DNA of 10,846 nt from Desulfobacteraceae bacterium. Its GTDB lineage: Bacteria; Desulfobacterota; Desulfobacteria; Desulfobacterales; Desulfobacteraceae. The DNA is taken from assembly GCA_003354055.1 (NCBI GenBank), contig PIVQ01000187.1, positions 1 to 10,846 of the forward strand, written 5' to 3'. Shown piece after piece: positions 1 through 6,843 of this stretch. The notes below the pieces were generated by a model. The model saw only the letters and a list, made by a program, of their open reading frames with translations. It did no database searches and was not told the origin of the DNA. The position numbers and the translations under genes were made by a program. Position 1 is the first letter of the stretch. Each line of letters begins with the position of its first letter.

Positions 1-11
1 GGAGTTTATTT

Positions 12-254
12 ATGAAAGAACATGTCACAGGCAATGAGGCAACAATTCCCCAGACAAAAACTGCTTATGCCAAACGCTCGCCAATAGACAGAAGATCTCC
101 TGTTGACCGGCGGATCCTGGACATGGGGCCGGGATATCCGGGCATGGAAAGCCGGCTGAAATTCAAGGACAGACGCAGGGGATGGGAAGACCGGTACGGC
201 TGGGAACGGATCAGCAAATGGAGCAGCTCCCCCATCTATTCAGACCTGCCCTGA
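12..254 (+). CDS. Small Arg-rich protein with DRR repeats, function unknown
   Basis: This is an 80-residue protein that I cannot assign to a function. A GGAG Shine-Dalgarno at 1-4 lies 7 nt before the ATG, which supports it as a real gene despite its size. It is strongly basic and has no membrane segment or signal peptide. Residues 22-33 are a perfect tandem pattern RSPIDR-RSPVDR, and a further DRR stands at 53-55, followed by regularly placed tryptophans (58, 64, 70) and the segment WERISKWSS. From memory, short proteins with scattered DRR motifs and a terminal SKWSS-like segment recur in Desulfobacterota genomes, but I cannot verify a family name. Such Arg/Asp repeats could bind nucleic acid or a protein partner; this is speculation. 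The gene ends 150 nt before the epimerase and is probably not in its operon, since that gap contains its own promoter candidate. What lies upstream is outside the window. Confidence 0.6.
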   Translation: MKEHVTGNEATIPQTKTAYAKRSPIDRRSPVDRRILDMGPGYPGMESRLKFKDRRRGWEDRYGWERISKWSSSPIYSDLP

Positions 255-367
255 CATGGTTTCTTCTAATTTTTTTACTTTGGTTTGCTGTAACATCCTG
301 TCCTTTTTATTTGTCTTGATATCAGGTTCGTGGTAAAACCCTCTGGCGAAACCGACAATTATTGCGA

Positions 368-398
368 TGATATAAATAAAACGTGACTTGCTATAGGA
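368..398 (+). promoter_or_regulatory. Extended -10 promoter and SD for the epimerase gene
   Basis: The 150-nt gap 255-404 contains no gene. TG at 368-369 followed after one base by TATAAA (371-376) makes an extended -10 element. A start of transcription near 383 would give a leader of about 22 nt with the Shine-Dalgarno TAGGA at 394-398, six bases before the ATG at 405. No good -35 is present at 17 nt (348-353 is GAAACC), which an extended -10 can tolerate. The rest of the gap is AT-rich with nothing else convincing apart from a short TGATATCA palindrome. Sequence match only. Confidence 0.4.
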
Positions 399-404
399 CT
401 GCCC

Positions 405-1409
405 ATGAATGTGCTTATCACCGGCGCTGCCGGATTTATCGGATCTACCCTTGGTAAACGGCTTTTAAAAGAAGGTCATAAAGTCTGCGGGCTGGATAAT
501 CTAAATGACTATTATGATGTGAACCTGAAAAAGGCCAGGCTGGAAAAGCTTGCAGCCTATCCTGAATTTGAGTTTCAACGGTTGGATCTCGCAGACCGGC
601 CGGGCATGAAAGCCCTGTTTGATTCATATGGGTTTGACTGTGTGGTAAACCTGGCTGCCCAGGCCGGGGTCCGGTACAGTATTGAAAATCCGGCCTCCTA
701 TGTGGATGCCAATATGGTGGGATTCGGTAATATTCTGGAGGGATGCCGCCACACCAATGTCAAGCACCTGGTCTATGCCTCCTCAAGTTCGGTTTACGGG
801 CTGAACACCTCAATGCCCTTTTCCGTGCGCCACAATGTGGATCATCCGATCAGTCTTTATGCGGCCTCGAAAAAAGCCAATGAACTCATGGCCCACACCT
901 ACAGCTATCTGTACAACCTGCCCACAACCGGGTTACGGTTTTTTACGGTATACGGTCCCTGGGGAAGGCCGGATATGGCACTTTTCCTCTTTACCAAGGC
1001 TATTCTTAACGACGAGCCCATCAAGGTCTTTAACAACGGGAATATGCAGCGGGATTTCACTTATATCGACGATATTGTTGAAGGGGTGATCCGGGTGATG
1101 AATAATACTCCGGAGGCTGATCCGGACTGGTCGCCGGAAACTCCCACGCCTTCGTCCAGCTGTGTGCCTTACAGGTTGTACAATATTGGAAACAATCAGC
1201 CGGTCGCCCTTATGGACTTTGTCCATGCCATTGAGGACGCCATTGGCAAAAAGGCCAAAATCGATTACCTGCCCATGCAGCCCGGAGATGTCCCGGCCAC
1301 CTATGCAGATGTTGACGATTTGATTGCTGATACGGGTTTCAAACCCTCTACCCCCGTCCCGGAAGGGATTCAGAATTTTGTGGACTGGTACAGGGAATAT
1401 TACGGATAA
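405..1409 (+). CDS. NAD-dependent epimerase, UDP-glucuronate 4-epimerase type
   Basis: This 334-residue extended short-chain dehydrogenase most likely interconverts UDP-glucuronate and UDP-galacturonate in the cytoplasm, supplying acidic sugars for surface polysaccharides. The N-terminal Rossmann motif GAAGFIG is at 7-13. The catalytic set is the serine run 126-129 with Tyr152 and Lys156 in YAASK. The segment [18 protein letters not shown] (29-46), the stretch [17 protein letters not shown] (178-194), RDFTYIDDI and [18 protein letters not shown] are characteristic of the CapI/LspL-type UDP-GlcA 4-epimerases rather than GalE or RfbB enzymes. Length is normal for the family and the protein ends in the usual WYREYYG. 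The start is fixed by TAGGA six bases upstream and by the Rossmann fold beginning at residue 2. It stands alone, followed by a strong terminator, and is separated from the exopolysaccharide genes by pepN, so its role in that polymer is inferred. A related 4-epimerase specificity (e.g. UDP-GlcNAcA) cannot be excluded. Confidence 0.88.
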   Translation: MNVLITGAAGFIGSTLGKRLLKEGHKVCGLDNLNDYYDVNLKKARLEKLAAYPEFEFQRLDLADRPGMKALFDSYGFDCVVNLAAQAGVRYSIENPASYVDANMVGFGNILEGCRHTNVKHLVYASSSSVYGLNTSMPFSVRHNVDHPISLYAASKKANELMAHTYSYLYNLPTTGLRFFTVYGPWGRPDMALFLFTKAILNDEPIKVFNNGNMQRDFTYIDDIVEGVIRVMNNTPEADPDWSPETPTPSSSCVPYRLYNIGNNQPVALMDFVHAIEDAIGKKAKIDYLPMQPGDVPATYADVDDLIADTGFKPSTPVPEGIQNFVDWYREYYG

Positions 1410-1417
1410 AAGGTGTT

Positions 1418-1460
1418 AAAATAAAAACAGGGGGATATATCATCCCCCTGTTTTTATTTT
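1418..1460. terminator. Bidirectional intrinsic terminator between convergent genes
   Basis: An 18-bp perfect inverted repeat (arms 1418-1435 and 1443-1460) encloses a 7-nt loop, TATATCA. The stem has a GC core (CAGGGGGA paired with TCCCCCTG) flanked by an A-rich left arm and a T-rich right arm, so transcripts from either strand would form a hairpin followed by a U-rich tail. It begins 9 nt after the epimerase stop and lies downstream of pepN on the other strand, so it can end both convergent genes. Confidence 0.9.
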
Positions 1461-1478
1461 ATCGTTTGTTTACAGTCC

Positions 1479-1585
1479 CTAAGGATCGGCTCCAAAAGTA
1501 CTTGATCTTTTGTTTTCAAAATACCCAGTTTTTTAAGGGGTTTTGGAAACAATTTAGATCAAGTTATTTTGTAACGATTCCTAAG
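1479..1585. repeat. Long imperfect inverted repeat abutting the pepN stop codon
   Basis: The remainder of the convergent gap forms an imperfect palindrome of about 107 nt. By hand alignment, ACTTGATCT (1500-1508) pairs with AGATCAAGT (1556-1564). Inside this, GTTTTCAAAA pairs with TTTTGGAAAC with one mismatch, and CCC pairs with GGG around a loop containing TTTTTTAA. Outside it, AAAA pairs with TTTT, and CTAAGGATCG pairs imperfectly with CGATTCCTAAG. I count roughly three quarters of positions paired. It ends two bases before the pepN stop codon (1587-1589). It could be the folded 3' end of the pepN mRNA, a second weak terminator, or a REP/MITE-like element. I see no target-site duplication and no second copy in the window. 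Confidence 0.5.
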
Positions 1586-1586
1586 T

Positions 1587-4193
1587 TTATGCCAGGGCTC
1601 TGGATACAATTTCATACACATTTTTTGACAGCCTTGGGGTAGCAGCTATGGTTTCAAGGGCTTTCTTCATTTTTTCCTGGCGACCTTCATCATAACGTTT
1701 CCATAGATTAAAACAGGATGTCAGCCGTGCAGCCACCATGTGGTTGATCTTGTCCAAGCTAAGGATATGGTCTGCAATGAACTCATAACCCTGACCGTCC
1801 TCCCTGTGAAAATGAACGGGATTCTGCATGGCAAATGCATAGATCAGGGATCTGACCTTATTGGGGTTGGTCAGGGCAAAATCCTTATGCCCGGTCAATG
1901 CCCTGACCTGATCCAGGGTGTCGTCCAGAGGCGAAATCGCCTGGGCCGCAAACCACTTATCCAGAACCAGAGCCTTGTGCTGCCATTTTTCGTAAAACGC
2001 CCGGCAGACCCTGTCCCGGGTATCTGCGTCCATTCGGGTCATGAGCCTGAAGGCTGCAAATTCATCTGTCATATTCCGGGCAGTATCAAACTGGGTTGCC
2101 ACAAGTCTTTTTGCATCTGTATCATCAAGGCTTCCCAGATAGGATAAACACAGGTTCTTCAGGCTTCTGTCCGCCATGGCCCCATGGGAAATATCCAGAG
2201 GATCTTTACCCGTGCACTGTTGCATTACACCTAAGAACTCAGCCTTCAGTATCTTGGCCAGCTCCTTTTTCAGGAAAGATCTGGCCTTATGAATGGCCAT
2301 AACATCAATGGTGTCATAATGATCTTTGATCTCTGTTTCCTGGGGCAGGGCAAGGGCTTTGGCCAGAAATGCCCGATCTTTATTTCTATCGGTCAAGGCT
2401 GCTGAAAATGCCTGTGACAGGGTCCGGCTCATCTTTAATTGTGTATTACTGCCTATGGCAGCCACCAATTGTTTTATCTCCTTGATAAACAGGGTCTGGG
2501 CGGCATCCCACTGGTTGAATTCATCGTTATCACCGGCCATGAGAAAGGCCAGGTCTTTATCTGTAAAGTCGGTCGTCAGCCTGACCGGCGCGGAAAATTC
2601 TCTGAATACTGAAGGAAAGGCGTCTTCCGGCATCCCCTCAAAGACAAAGGTCTCTTTTTCTAAGGTCAGTTCAATGAGTTCAGTATCTTTCAGGGCCTTG
2701 CCCTTTCCGTCAATAAACCCTATGCGCATGGGAATGTGAAGGGGGACCTTTGTTTCCTGGTCTCTGTCCGGCGTTGTGGCTTGGGTAAAGGTCAGCGACA
2801 GGGTCGCGGCTTTGGAATTATAATTTCGTTCCATTGCGACCTGAGGTGTGCCTGACTGGGTATACCAGTGATGGAACTGGGAAAGATCCCTTCCCGATAC
2901 CTCAGCCATGACACCCAGAAAATCTTCAATGGTCACGGCCATGCCGTCAAATTTTTTAAAGTAGAGATCAATTCCTTTTCTGAACCCTTCTTTACCGAGA
3001 AGCTGGTAGATCATTCTGACCACTTCAGCCCCTTTTTCATAGACGGTCATGGTATAGAAGTTGTCCATCTTGATATAGGCATCCGGTCTGACCGGGTGGG
3101 TCATGGGGCCTGCATCTTCGGGAAACTGGAATGCTCTTAAGTTTTTCACGTCAGAGATTCGCTTGACGGATCTTGCGTTCATATCCGAGGAGAATTCCTG
3201 GTCCCTGAATACGGTGAGCCCCTCTTTTAGGCTGAGCTGGAACCAGTTTCTCAGGGTGACCCGGTTACCGGTCCAGTTGTGGAAATACTCATGGGCAATC
3301 ACCCCCTGGATCCCCATGAAATCATCATCCGTGGCTGTTGTGGGGTCAGCCAGCACATATTTGGCGTTGAATATATTCAACCCCTTGTTTTCCATGGCAC
3401 CGGCATTAAAGTCATTGATGGCCACTATCTGATAGAGGTCCAGATCATATTCAAGGCCGAACCGCTCCTCATCCCATTTCATGGATTGCTTAAGGGAGGT
3501 CATGGCATGGTCGCATTGACCGATATTTTCTTTTTCAGAATAAATCTTTAAATCAATGGTGCGGCCGGATACGGTGGTAAACGTGTCCTTAAGCTGCGCT
3601 AAGTCTCCTGCCACCAGGGCAAAAAGATAGGACGGCTTTTTGTGGGGATCTTCCCAGCGTACCCAGTGGCGGTTGTCGGCAAGCTCCCCGGCTTCAGTCC
3701 TGTTTCCGTTGGACAGCAGAATCGGATACCGGGTTTTGTCAGCCACAATGGTGCAGGTAAACCTGGTCATCACATCCGGGCGATCCGGGTATGGGGTGAT
3801 TTGTCTGAACCCTTCAGCCTCACATTGGGTACACAGAATATCTCCGGATTGGTACAGGCCTTCCAGAGAGGTGTTGGCGGCAGGATCCAGGGTTGAGGTA
3901 ATTTCAAGATCAAAGGCCTCAGGTGTGCTGGCAAGCTGGAAGGTCTCGTCATCTGCCTGGTACTCGCCGGGTAAAAGCACCATTCCGTCTGCAATCACCG
4001 AGGTGATTTCATAGGGTGCTTTGTTCAGTAAAAGAGGGGTGGTTTTGTCTGCCACAGTAGGGTCTTTTCTCATCTTAAGGCAGGAAGTAACCTTGGTGTG
4101 ATCATCATGAATTTCAAATTTAAGGTCGATGTGATCAACAATAAATTCAAAGGGCCGATAGTCTTTTAGGTATTTTGTCTGATGTGTGGTCAT
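1587..4193 (-). CDS. pepN: Aminopeptidase N (M1 family zinc metallopeptidase)
   Basis: This 868-residue enzyme removes N-terminal amino acids from peptides in the cytoplasm, completing the breakdown of peptides released by ATP-dependent proteases. The substrate motif GAMEN is at 264-268. The zinc motif HEYFH is at 301-305, with the third ligand Glu324 in KEGLTVFRDQ, and the transition-state tyrosine is Tyr385 in TVYEKGAEV. The length is practically that of E. coli PepN (870), and the C-terminal half has the helical domain expected of that subfamily. I start it at the ATG at 4193 because the resulting N-terminus (MTTHQTKYLKDYR) lines up with known PepN N-termini. An in-frame ATG at 4214 would add seven residues (MVLFFSI). 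Neither start has a recognisable Shine-Dalgarno. The gene is monocistronic in this window, convergent with the epimerase and divergent from the TPR lipoprotein gene. It is a housekeeping gene with no obvious tie to the polysaccharide cluster. Confidence 0.97.
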   Translation of the reverse strand: MTTHQTKYLKDYRPFEFIVDHIDLKFEIHDDHTKVTSCLKMRKDPTVADKTTPLLLNKAPYEITSVIADGMVLLPGEYQADDETFQLASTPEAFDLEITSTLDPAANTSLEGLYQSGDILCTQCEAEGFRQITPYPDRPDVMTRFTCTIVADKTRYPILLSNGNRTEAGELADNRHWVRWEDPHKKPSYLFALVAGDLAQLKDTFTTVSGRTIDLKIYSEKENIGQCDHAMTSLKQSMKWDEERFGLEYDLDLYQIVAINDFNAGAMENKGLNIFNAKYVLADPTTATDDDFMGIQGVIAHEYFHNWTGNRVTLRNWFQLSLKEGLTVFRDQEFSSDMNARSVKRISDVKNLRAFQFPEDAGPMTHPVRPDAYIKMDNFYTMTVYEKGAEVVRMIYQLLGKEGFRKGIDLYFKKFDGMAVTIEDFLGVMAEVSGRDLSQFHHWYTQSGTPQVAMERNYNSKAATLSLTFTQATTPDRDQETKVPLHIPMRIGFIDGKGKALKDTELIELTLEKETFVFEGMPEDAFPSVFREFSAPVRLTTDFTDKDLAFLMAGDNDEFNQWDAAQTLFIKEIKQLVAAIGSNTQLKMSRTLSQAFSAALTDRNKDRAFLAKALALPQETEIKDHYDTIDVMAIHKARSFLKKELAKILKAEFLGVMQQCTGKDPLDISHGAMADRSLKNLCLSYLGSLDDTDAKRLVATQFDTARNMTDEFAAFRLMTRMDADTRDRVCRAFYEKWQHKALVLDKWFAAQAISPLDDTLDQVRALTGHKDFALTNPNKVRSLIYAFAMQNPVHFHREDGQGYEFIADHILSLDKINHMVAARLTSCFNLWKRYDEGRQEKMKKALETIAATPRLSKNVYEIVSRALA

Positions 4194-4201
4194 AATGGAA
4201 A

Positions 4202-4230
4202 AAAATAAAACCATCTGAAGCGGTTGTCAA
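4202..4230 (-). promoter_or_regulatory. Candidate sigma-70 promoter of pepN
   Basis: On the minus strand a perfect -35 TTGACA (4230 down to 4225) is followed after exactly 17 nt by TATTTT (4207 down to 4202), a 4/6 match to the -10 consensus. Transcription would begin near 4195, one or two bases before the pepN ATG at 4193, which would make the mRNA almost leaderless. This agrees with the absence of a Shine-Dalgarno but is unproven. Confidence 0.4.
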
Positions 4231-4248
4231 TTGTTGATTTTTGGAATG

Positions 4249-4264
4249 CCATACTTTAGTATGG
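4249..4264. promoter_or_regulatory. 16-bp perfect palindrome, candidate operator in divergent region
   Basis: CCATACTTTAGTATGG consists of two perfect 7-bp half sites separated by TT. It lies between the divergent pepN and TPR lipoprotein genes, about 20 nt beyond the pepN -35 and 39 nt before the preferred GTG start of the lipoprotein gene. Its symmetry suits a dimeric repressor or activator. If the longer open frame from TTG 4231 or ATG 4246 were translated, it would lie in coding sequence instead. I found no second copy in the window. Confidence 0.35.
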
Positions 4265-4302
4265 GTCATATGTTTACCCCTTTGAATAAGGATTGCGCTA
4301 TA

Positions 4303-6651
4303 GTGGCAAGACAGGCAAGTATCTGCATATTGATTATCATCATCAGCCTTATGTTTTCCTGTGCTGAAAACAAAAAGGAAAATGCTTTAAAATACATCAA
4401 CAGTGCAAGGCAGTTTATTGCCCGGCAAAAACCGGAAACCGCCCTGATTGAGTACAGGAATGCCCTGGAACTGGATCCGGATAATGATACGGCCCTGTTT
4501 GAGCTTGCCGAAACCTATATCCTGATGAACAAGGTGGACTCGGCAATAAGGTATTATACCCTGGCAGCTCTGACCAATCCCAATCGTATCGAGCCCCATC
4601 TTCGGCTGGCCCATATTTATACCCGGACAGACCGTCTGCTGGCGGCAAGAGCTCAGATTACAAAAGCCCTGGACGTTGATTCTACTTCTGTAAAAGCCCG
4701 CCATCTTTTATCCGGCATTCAGATCATGGAAAGGGATTTTGATGCGGCTATTGCCACCCTGAAGCAGGCTGAATCCCTGGAACCTGCCAATATCAAAACC
4801 CGGCTGGCCCTGGCTCAGCTTTATGTGAAAACAGATAAACTTTCCGCTGCAGAGGATAACTATTTAACGGCCATGTCTCTGGATCCTTCATCCAGGGATG
4901 CCTATATGGGACTGGTACGGTTATACTATGTCCGAAAACAATGGCAGAAGATTGAGCATCTGCTGATCACTGTTGTTGATACCCCGGGGATCCCGGCTGT
5001 GAAATTAAATGACCTTGCAAGGTTTTATGAGAACCTGGGAGAAAAACAAAAGGCAGAAAGTTATTTCAAAAAGGCTATGGAGGCCGCACCAAAAAAGATT
5101 TTTCCGGTGATGGCACTCGCCCGGTTTTATACCACTACGGAGCAGAAGGATCTGGCCTTGGCAACGCTTAATACAGGGCTTGATACATATCGGGATAATC
5201 CTAAATCAACGGGAATGCTCCTCGTTGGTCTGTCACGGATCTATCTTCATTATAATGAGGTTGAAAAGGCTGCGGCAAGTGTTGACAAAGCCCTGGTGAT
5301 CCAAAAGAAAAATTCAGACGCCCTGTTTCAAAAGGGGCGGGTACTCATGGCCAAAAAGGACTTTAAACAGGCTCTGGATACATTTGATCAGGTGCTTGGT
5401 CTGAACCGTTTTCATGCCCGAGCATTCTATTACCGGGCCATCTGTATTCAGGAACGGGGTGCGTCGGATAGGCCTGAACAAAAGATTTTCAGGGCTGCTG
5501 CAGGCATGCTGGACAATCCTGAGGAATTTGAAAAAAAACAGATCAGAGAAAATCTTATGGCAGCCCTGGCCATTGATCCCACTTTGGTCGAGGCTCGTAG
5601 AACCCTGGCCACGCAATATCTTCTTGAAAATAGAGCAGGTAAGGCCCAAGAGCAGGTTGATGAAATCCTGAAGCTAAGACCGCCCGACCACCTGACCATG
5701 AATATTGTGGCCGGGATAAACTATCTTACGGGCAATGAAGAAAAAGCAGAAGAGATTCTCAACACCATTGTAAAAGAAAATCCGGATTACGTGCCGGCCT
5801 ATATCCGGTTGGCATTTTTTTATAAGAAAAAAAATGAGATTCAAAAAGCGGTTTTCTTTTTTACGAAGGCCTATGAAAAAGAGCCGACCGCACTGGGACT
5901 GGCAGATGAGATCATTGGGATCTATGCGGGAGAGAAAAACTTTGCCAAGGCACTTAAAATGATTGATCAATATGCTGCCGGAGCCGGGCAGGCTGCCGGT
6001 CCTTTTTTCAGCAATCTGAGAGGTGAGGTTCTGCTGTCCGCCGGGAAAGAGAAAAAAGCCGTAACCGCCTTTGAACATGCTGCGGCACAGGCTCCCGGAT
6101 TTATTCGGCCGCAAATGCGCCTGGCCCGGTACTGGGTTGGAAATGGGAAGCCGGCAAAGGCCCTGGAACACTATCTGGCCGTTGAGAAGATCGATCCGAA
6201 TTATCTGCCTGCACTGACCGGGATTGCCATGATTAAGGATGCGGTACGGGATCTTGATCAGGCAGAAGCATATTATCGCAGGATTCTCATCCTTGATGCC
6301 AGGAATGCCCCTGTTGCAAATAATCTGGCATTTTTGCTTTCCGAAAAAAAGGGCGGCCTGGAGGAGGCATTCCGGCTGGCACAGACCGCCAGGACGCTTT
6401 CGTCTGATAATCCGGATGTTCTGGATACCCTGGGGTGGATCTATTATCTCAAGGGCAGTTATTTTAATGCCATTTCCGAGTTTGAAGAGGGTTTGAAACT
6501 TGCGCCGGATAGTGCAATAATTCAATACCATTACGGAATGGCCCTGTATATGACAAAATCCTATGAAAAGGCCAGGGTCCATCTGAAAAAAGCCCTGGCC
6601 CTTGATTCGAACTTTAGAGGCGCAGATGAGGCAAGAAGAATACTAAATTAA
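4303..6651 (+). CDS. TPR-repeat lipoprotein, PrsT-like
   Basis: This is a large protein, 782 residues from the chosen start, made almost entirely of tetratricopeptide repeats. It is predicted to be an envelope-anchored scaffold, probably periplasmic. The GTG start at 4303 has AAGGA at 4288-4292 and gives a textbook lipoprotein signal: Arg3, a hydrophobic core of Ile and Leu, then LMFSC with the lipidated Cys at residue 20. The frame is open further upstream (TTG 4231, ATG 4246, ATG 4261, ATG 4270; 806 residues at most), but those starts lack a good ribosome site and lengthen the signal peptide unnaturally. At least a dozen TPR units follow, with recurring A-L-x-x-x-P and G-x-x-x-x-A patterns. 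The C-terminal units (DTLGWIYYLKGSY and the following GMALYMTKSYEKA) are the most canonical. A non-TPR insert falls near codons for ERGASDRPEQK. Next to Wzz, kinase and sugar transferase genes it resembles PrsT of exosortase A/PEP-CTERM loci, though shorter than I remember for that family. Its role in polymer assembly or export is inferred. Confidence 0.8.
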   Translation: MARQASICILIIIISLMFSCAENKKENALKYINSARQFIARQKPETALIEYRNALELDPDNDTALFELAETYILMNKVDSAIRYYTLAALTNPNRIEPHLRLAHIYTRTDRLLAARAQITKALDVDSTSVKARHLLSGIQIMERDFDAAIATLKQAESLEPANIKTRLALAQLYVKTDKLSAAEDNYLTAMSLDPSSRDAYMGLVRLYYVRKQWQKIEHLLITVVDTPGIPAVKLNDLARFYENLGEKQKAESYFKKAMEAAPKKIFPVMALARFYTTTEQKDLALATLNTGLDTYRDNPKSTGMLLVGLSRIYLHYNEVEKAAASVDKALVIQKKNSDALFQKGRVLMAKKDFKQALDTFDQVLGLNRFHARAFYYRAICIQERGASDRPEQKIFRAAAGMLDNPEEFEKKQIRENLMAALAIDPTLVEARRTLATQYLLENRAGKAQEQVDEILKLRPPDHLTMNIVAGINYLTGNEEKAEEILNTIVKENPDYVPAYIRLAFFYKKKNEIQKAVFFFTKAYEKEPTALGLADEIIGIYAGEKNFAKALKMIDQYAAGAGQAAGPFFSNLRGEVLLSAGKEKKAVTAFEHAAAQAPGFIRPQMRLARYWVGNGKPAKALEHYLAVEKIDPNYLPALTGIAMIKDAVRDLDQAEAYYRRILILDARNAPVANNLAFLLSEKKGGLEEAFRLAQTARTLSSDNPDVLDTLGWIYYLKGSYFNAISEFEEGLKLAPDSAIIQYHYGMALYMTKSYEKARVHLKKALALDSNFRGADEARRILN

Positions 6652-6755
6652 AATGGTAACACAATGAATGAGCAATTGACAATTTTAGCTTTTGTTTTTG
6701 TAGGGCAATAATCGGCCAAACCCGTTTATTTGCCGTTGATTTGGGCTATTTGGTA

Positions 6756-6784
6756 TTGACAAAACTTCAATAGTATTGAAGAAT
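6756..6784 (+). promoter_or_regulatory. Candidate promoter for the wzz-kinase-transferase operon
   Basis: The 192-nt gap 6652-6843 contains no convincing gene. A perfect -35 TTGACA at 6756-6761 is followed after 17 nt by AAGAAT (6779-6784), a 4/6 match to the -10 that lacks the usual first T. The spacer overlaps a 17-bp palindrome. A second TTGACA at 6676-6681, inside the small palindrome AATTGACAATT (6674-6684), has only a poor -10 partner (TGTAGG, 6699-6704). Transcripts would carry a leader of about 55 nt or more before the ATG at 6844. No clear terminator for the upstream TPR gene was seen, so read-through is possible. Confidence 0.35.
6765..6781. promoter_or_regulatory. 17-bp perfect palindrome, candidate operator
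   Basis: CTTCAATAGTATTGAAG is two perfect 8-bp arms around a central G. It begins three bases after the -35 TTGACA and covers the spacer and the first part of the possible -10. A protein bound here would compete with RNA polymerase, so a repressor site is the simplest reading. A hairpin this AT-rich with a one-base loop would not make a good RNA terminator. Confidence 0.45.
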
Positions 6785-6843
6785 GCCAGCCTAACGAAAG
6801 CATCACCGCAACCCTAAAATTATGCAGTACATCAGGAACTTTT

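Noticed and set aside
220..236. GGAGC-A-GCTCC inverted repeat near the end of the small Arg-rich gene
   Set aside because: It lies in coding sequence, has a one-base loop and no T tract, so it is not a terminator.
344..365. TGGC and TTGC elements resembling a sigma-54 promoter upstream of the epimerase
   Set aside because: The GG to GC spacing is 19 rather than 12 bases, which does not fit sigma-54.
1740..3551. Several plus-strand open frames of 68-137 residues across pepN
   Set aside because: The minus strand encodes PepN with all catalytic motifs; these frames overlap one another and show no domains or ribosome sites.
5674..6582. 302-residue open frame on the minus strand opposite the TPR gene
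   Set aside because: The plus strand clearly encodes canonical TPRs here; the reverse product is Ile/Cys/Gly-rich with no recognisable domain and is an antisense shadow of repetitive coding sequence.
6664..6711. 15-codon frame MNEQLTILAFVFVGQ in the TPR-wzz gap
   Set aside because: It is short, has no Shine-Dalgarno and sits in AT-rich leader sequence; a leader peptide cannot be excluded but is not supported.
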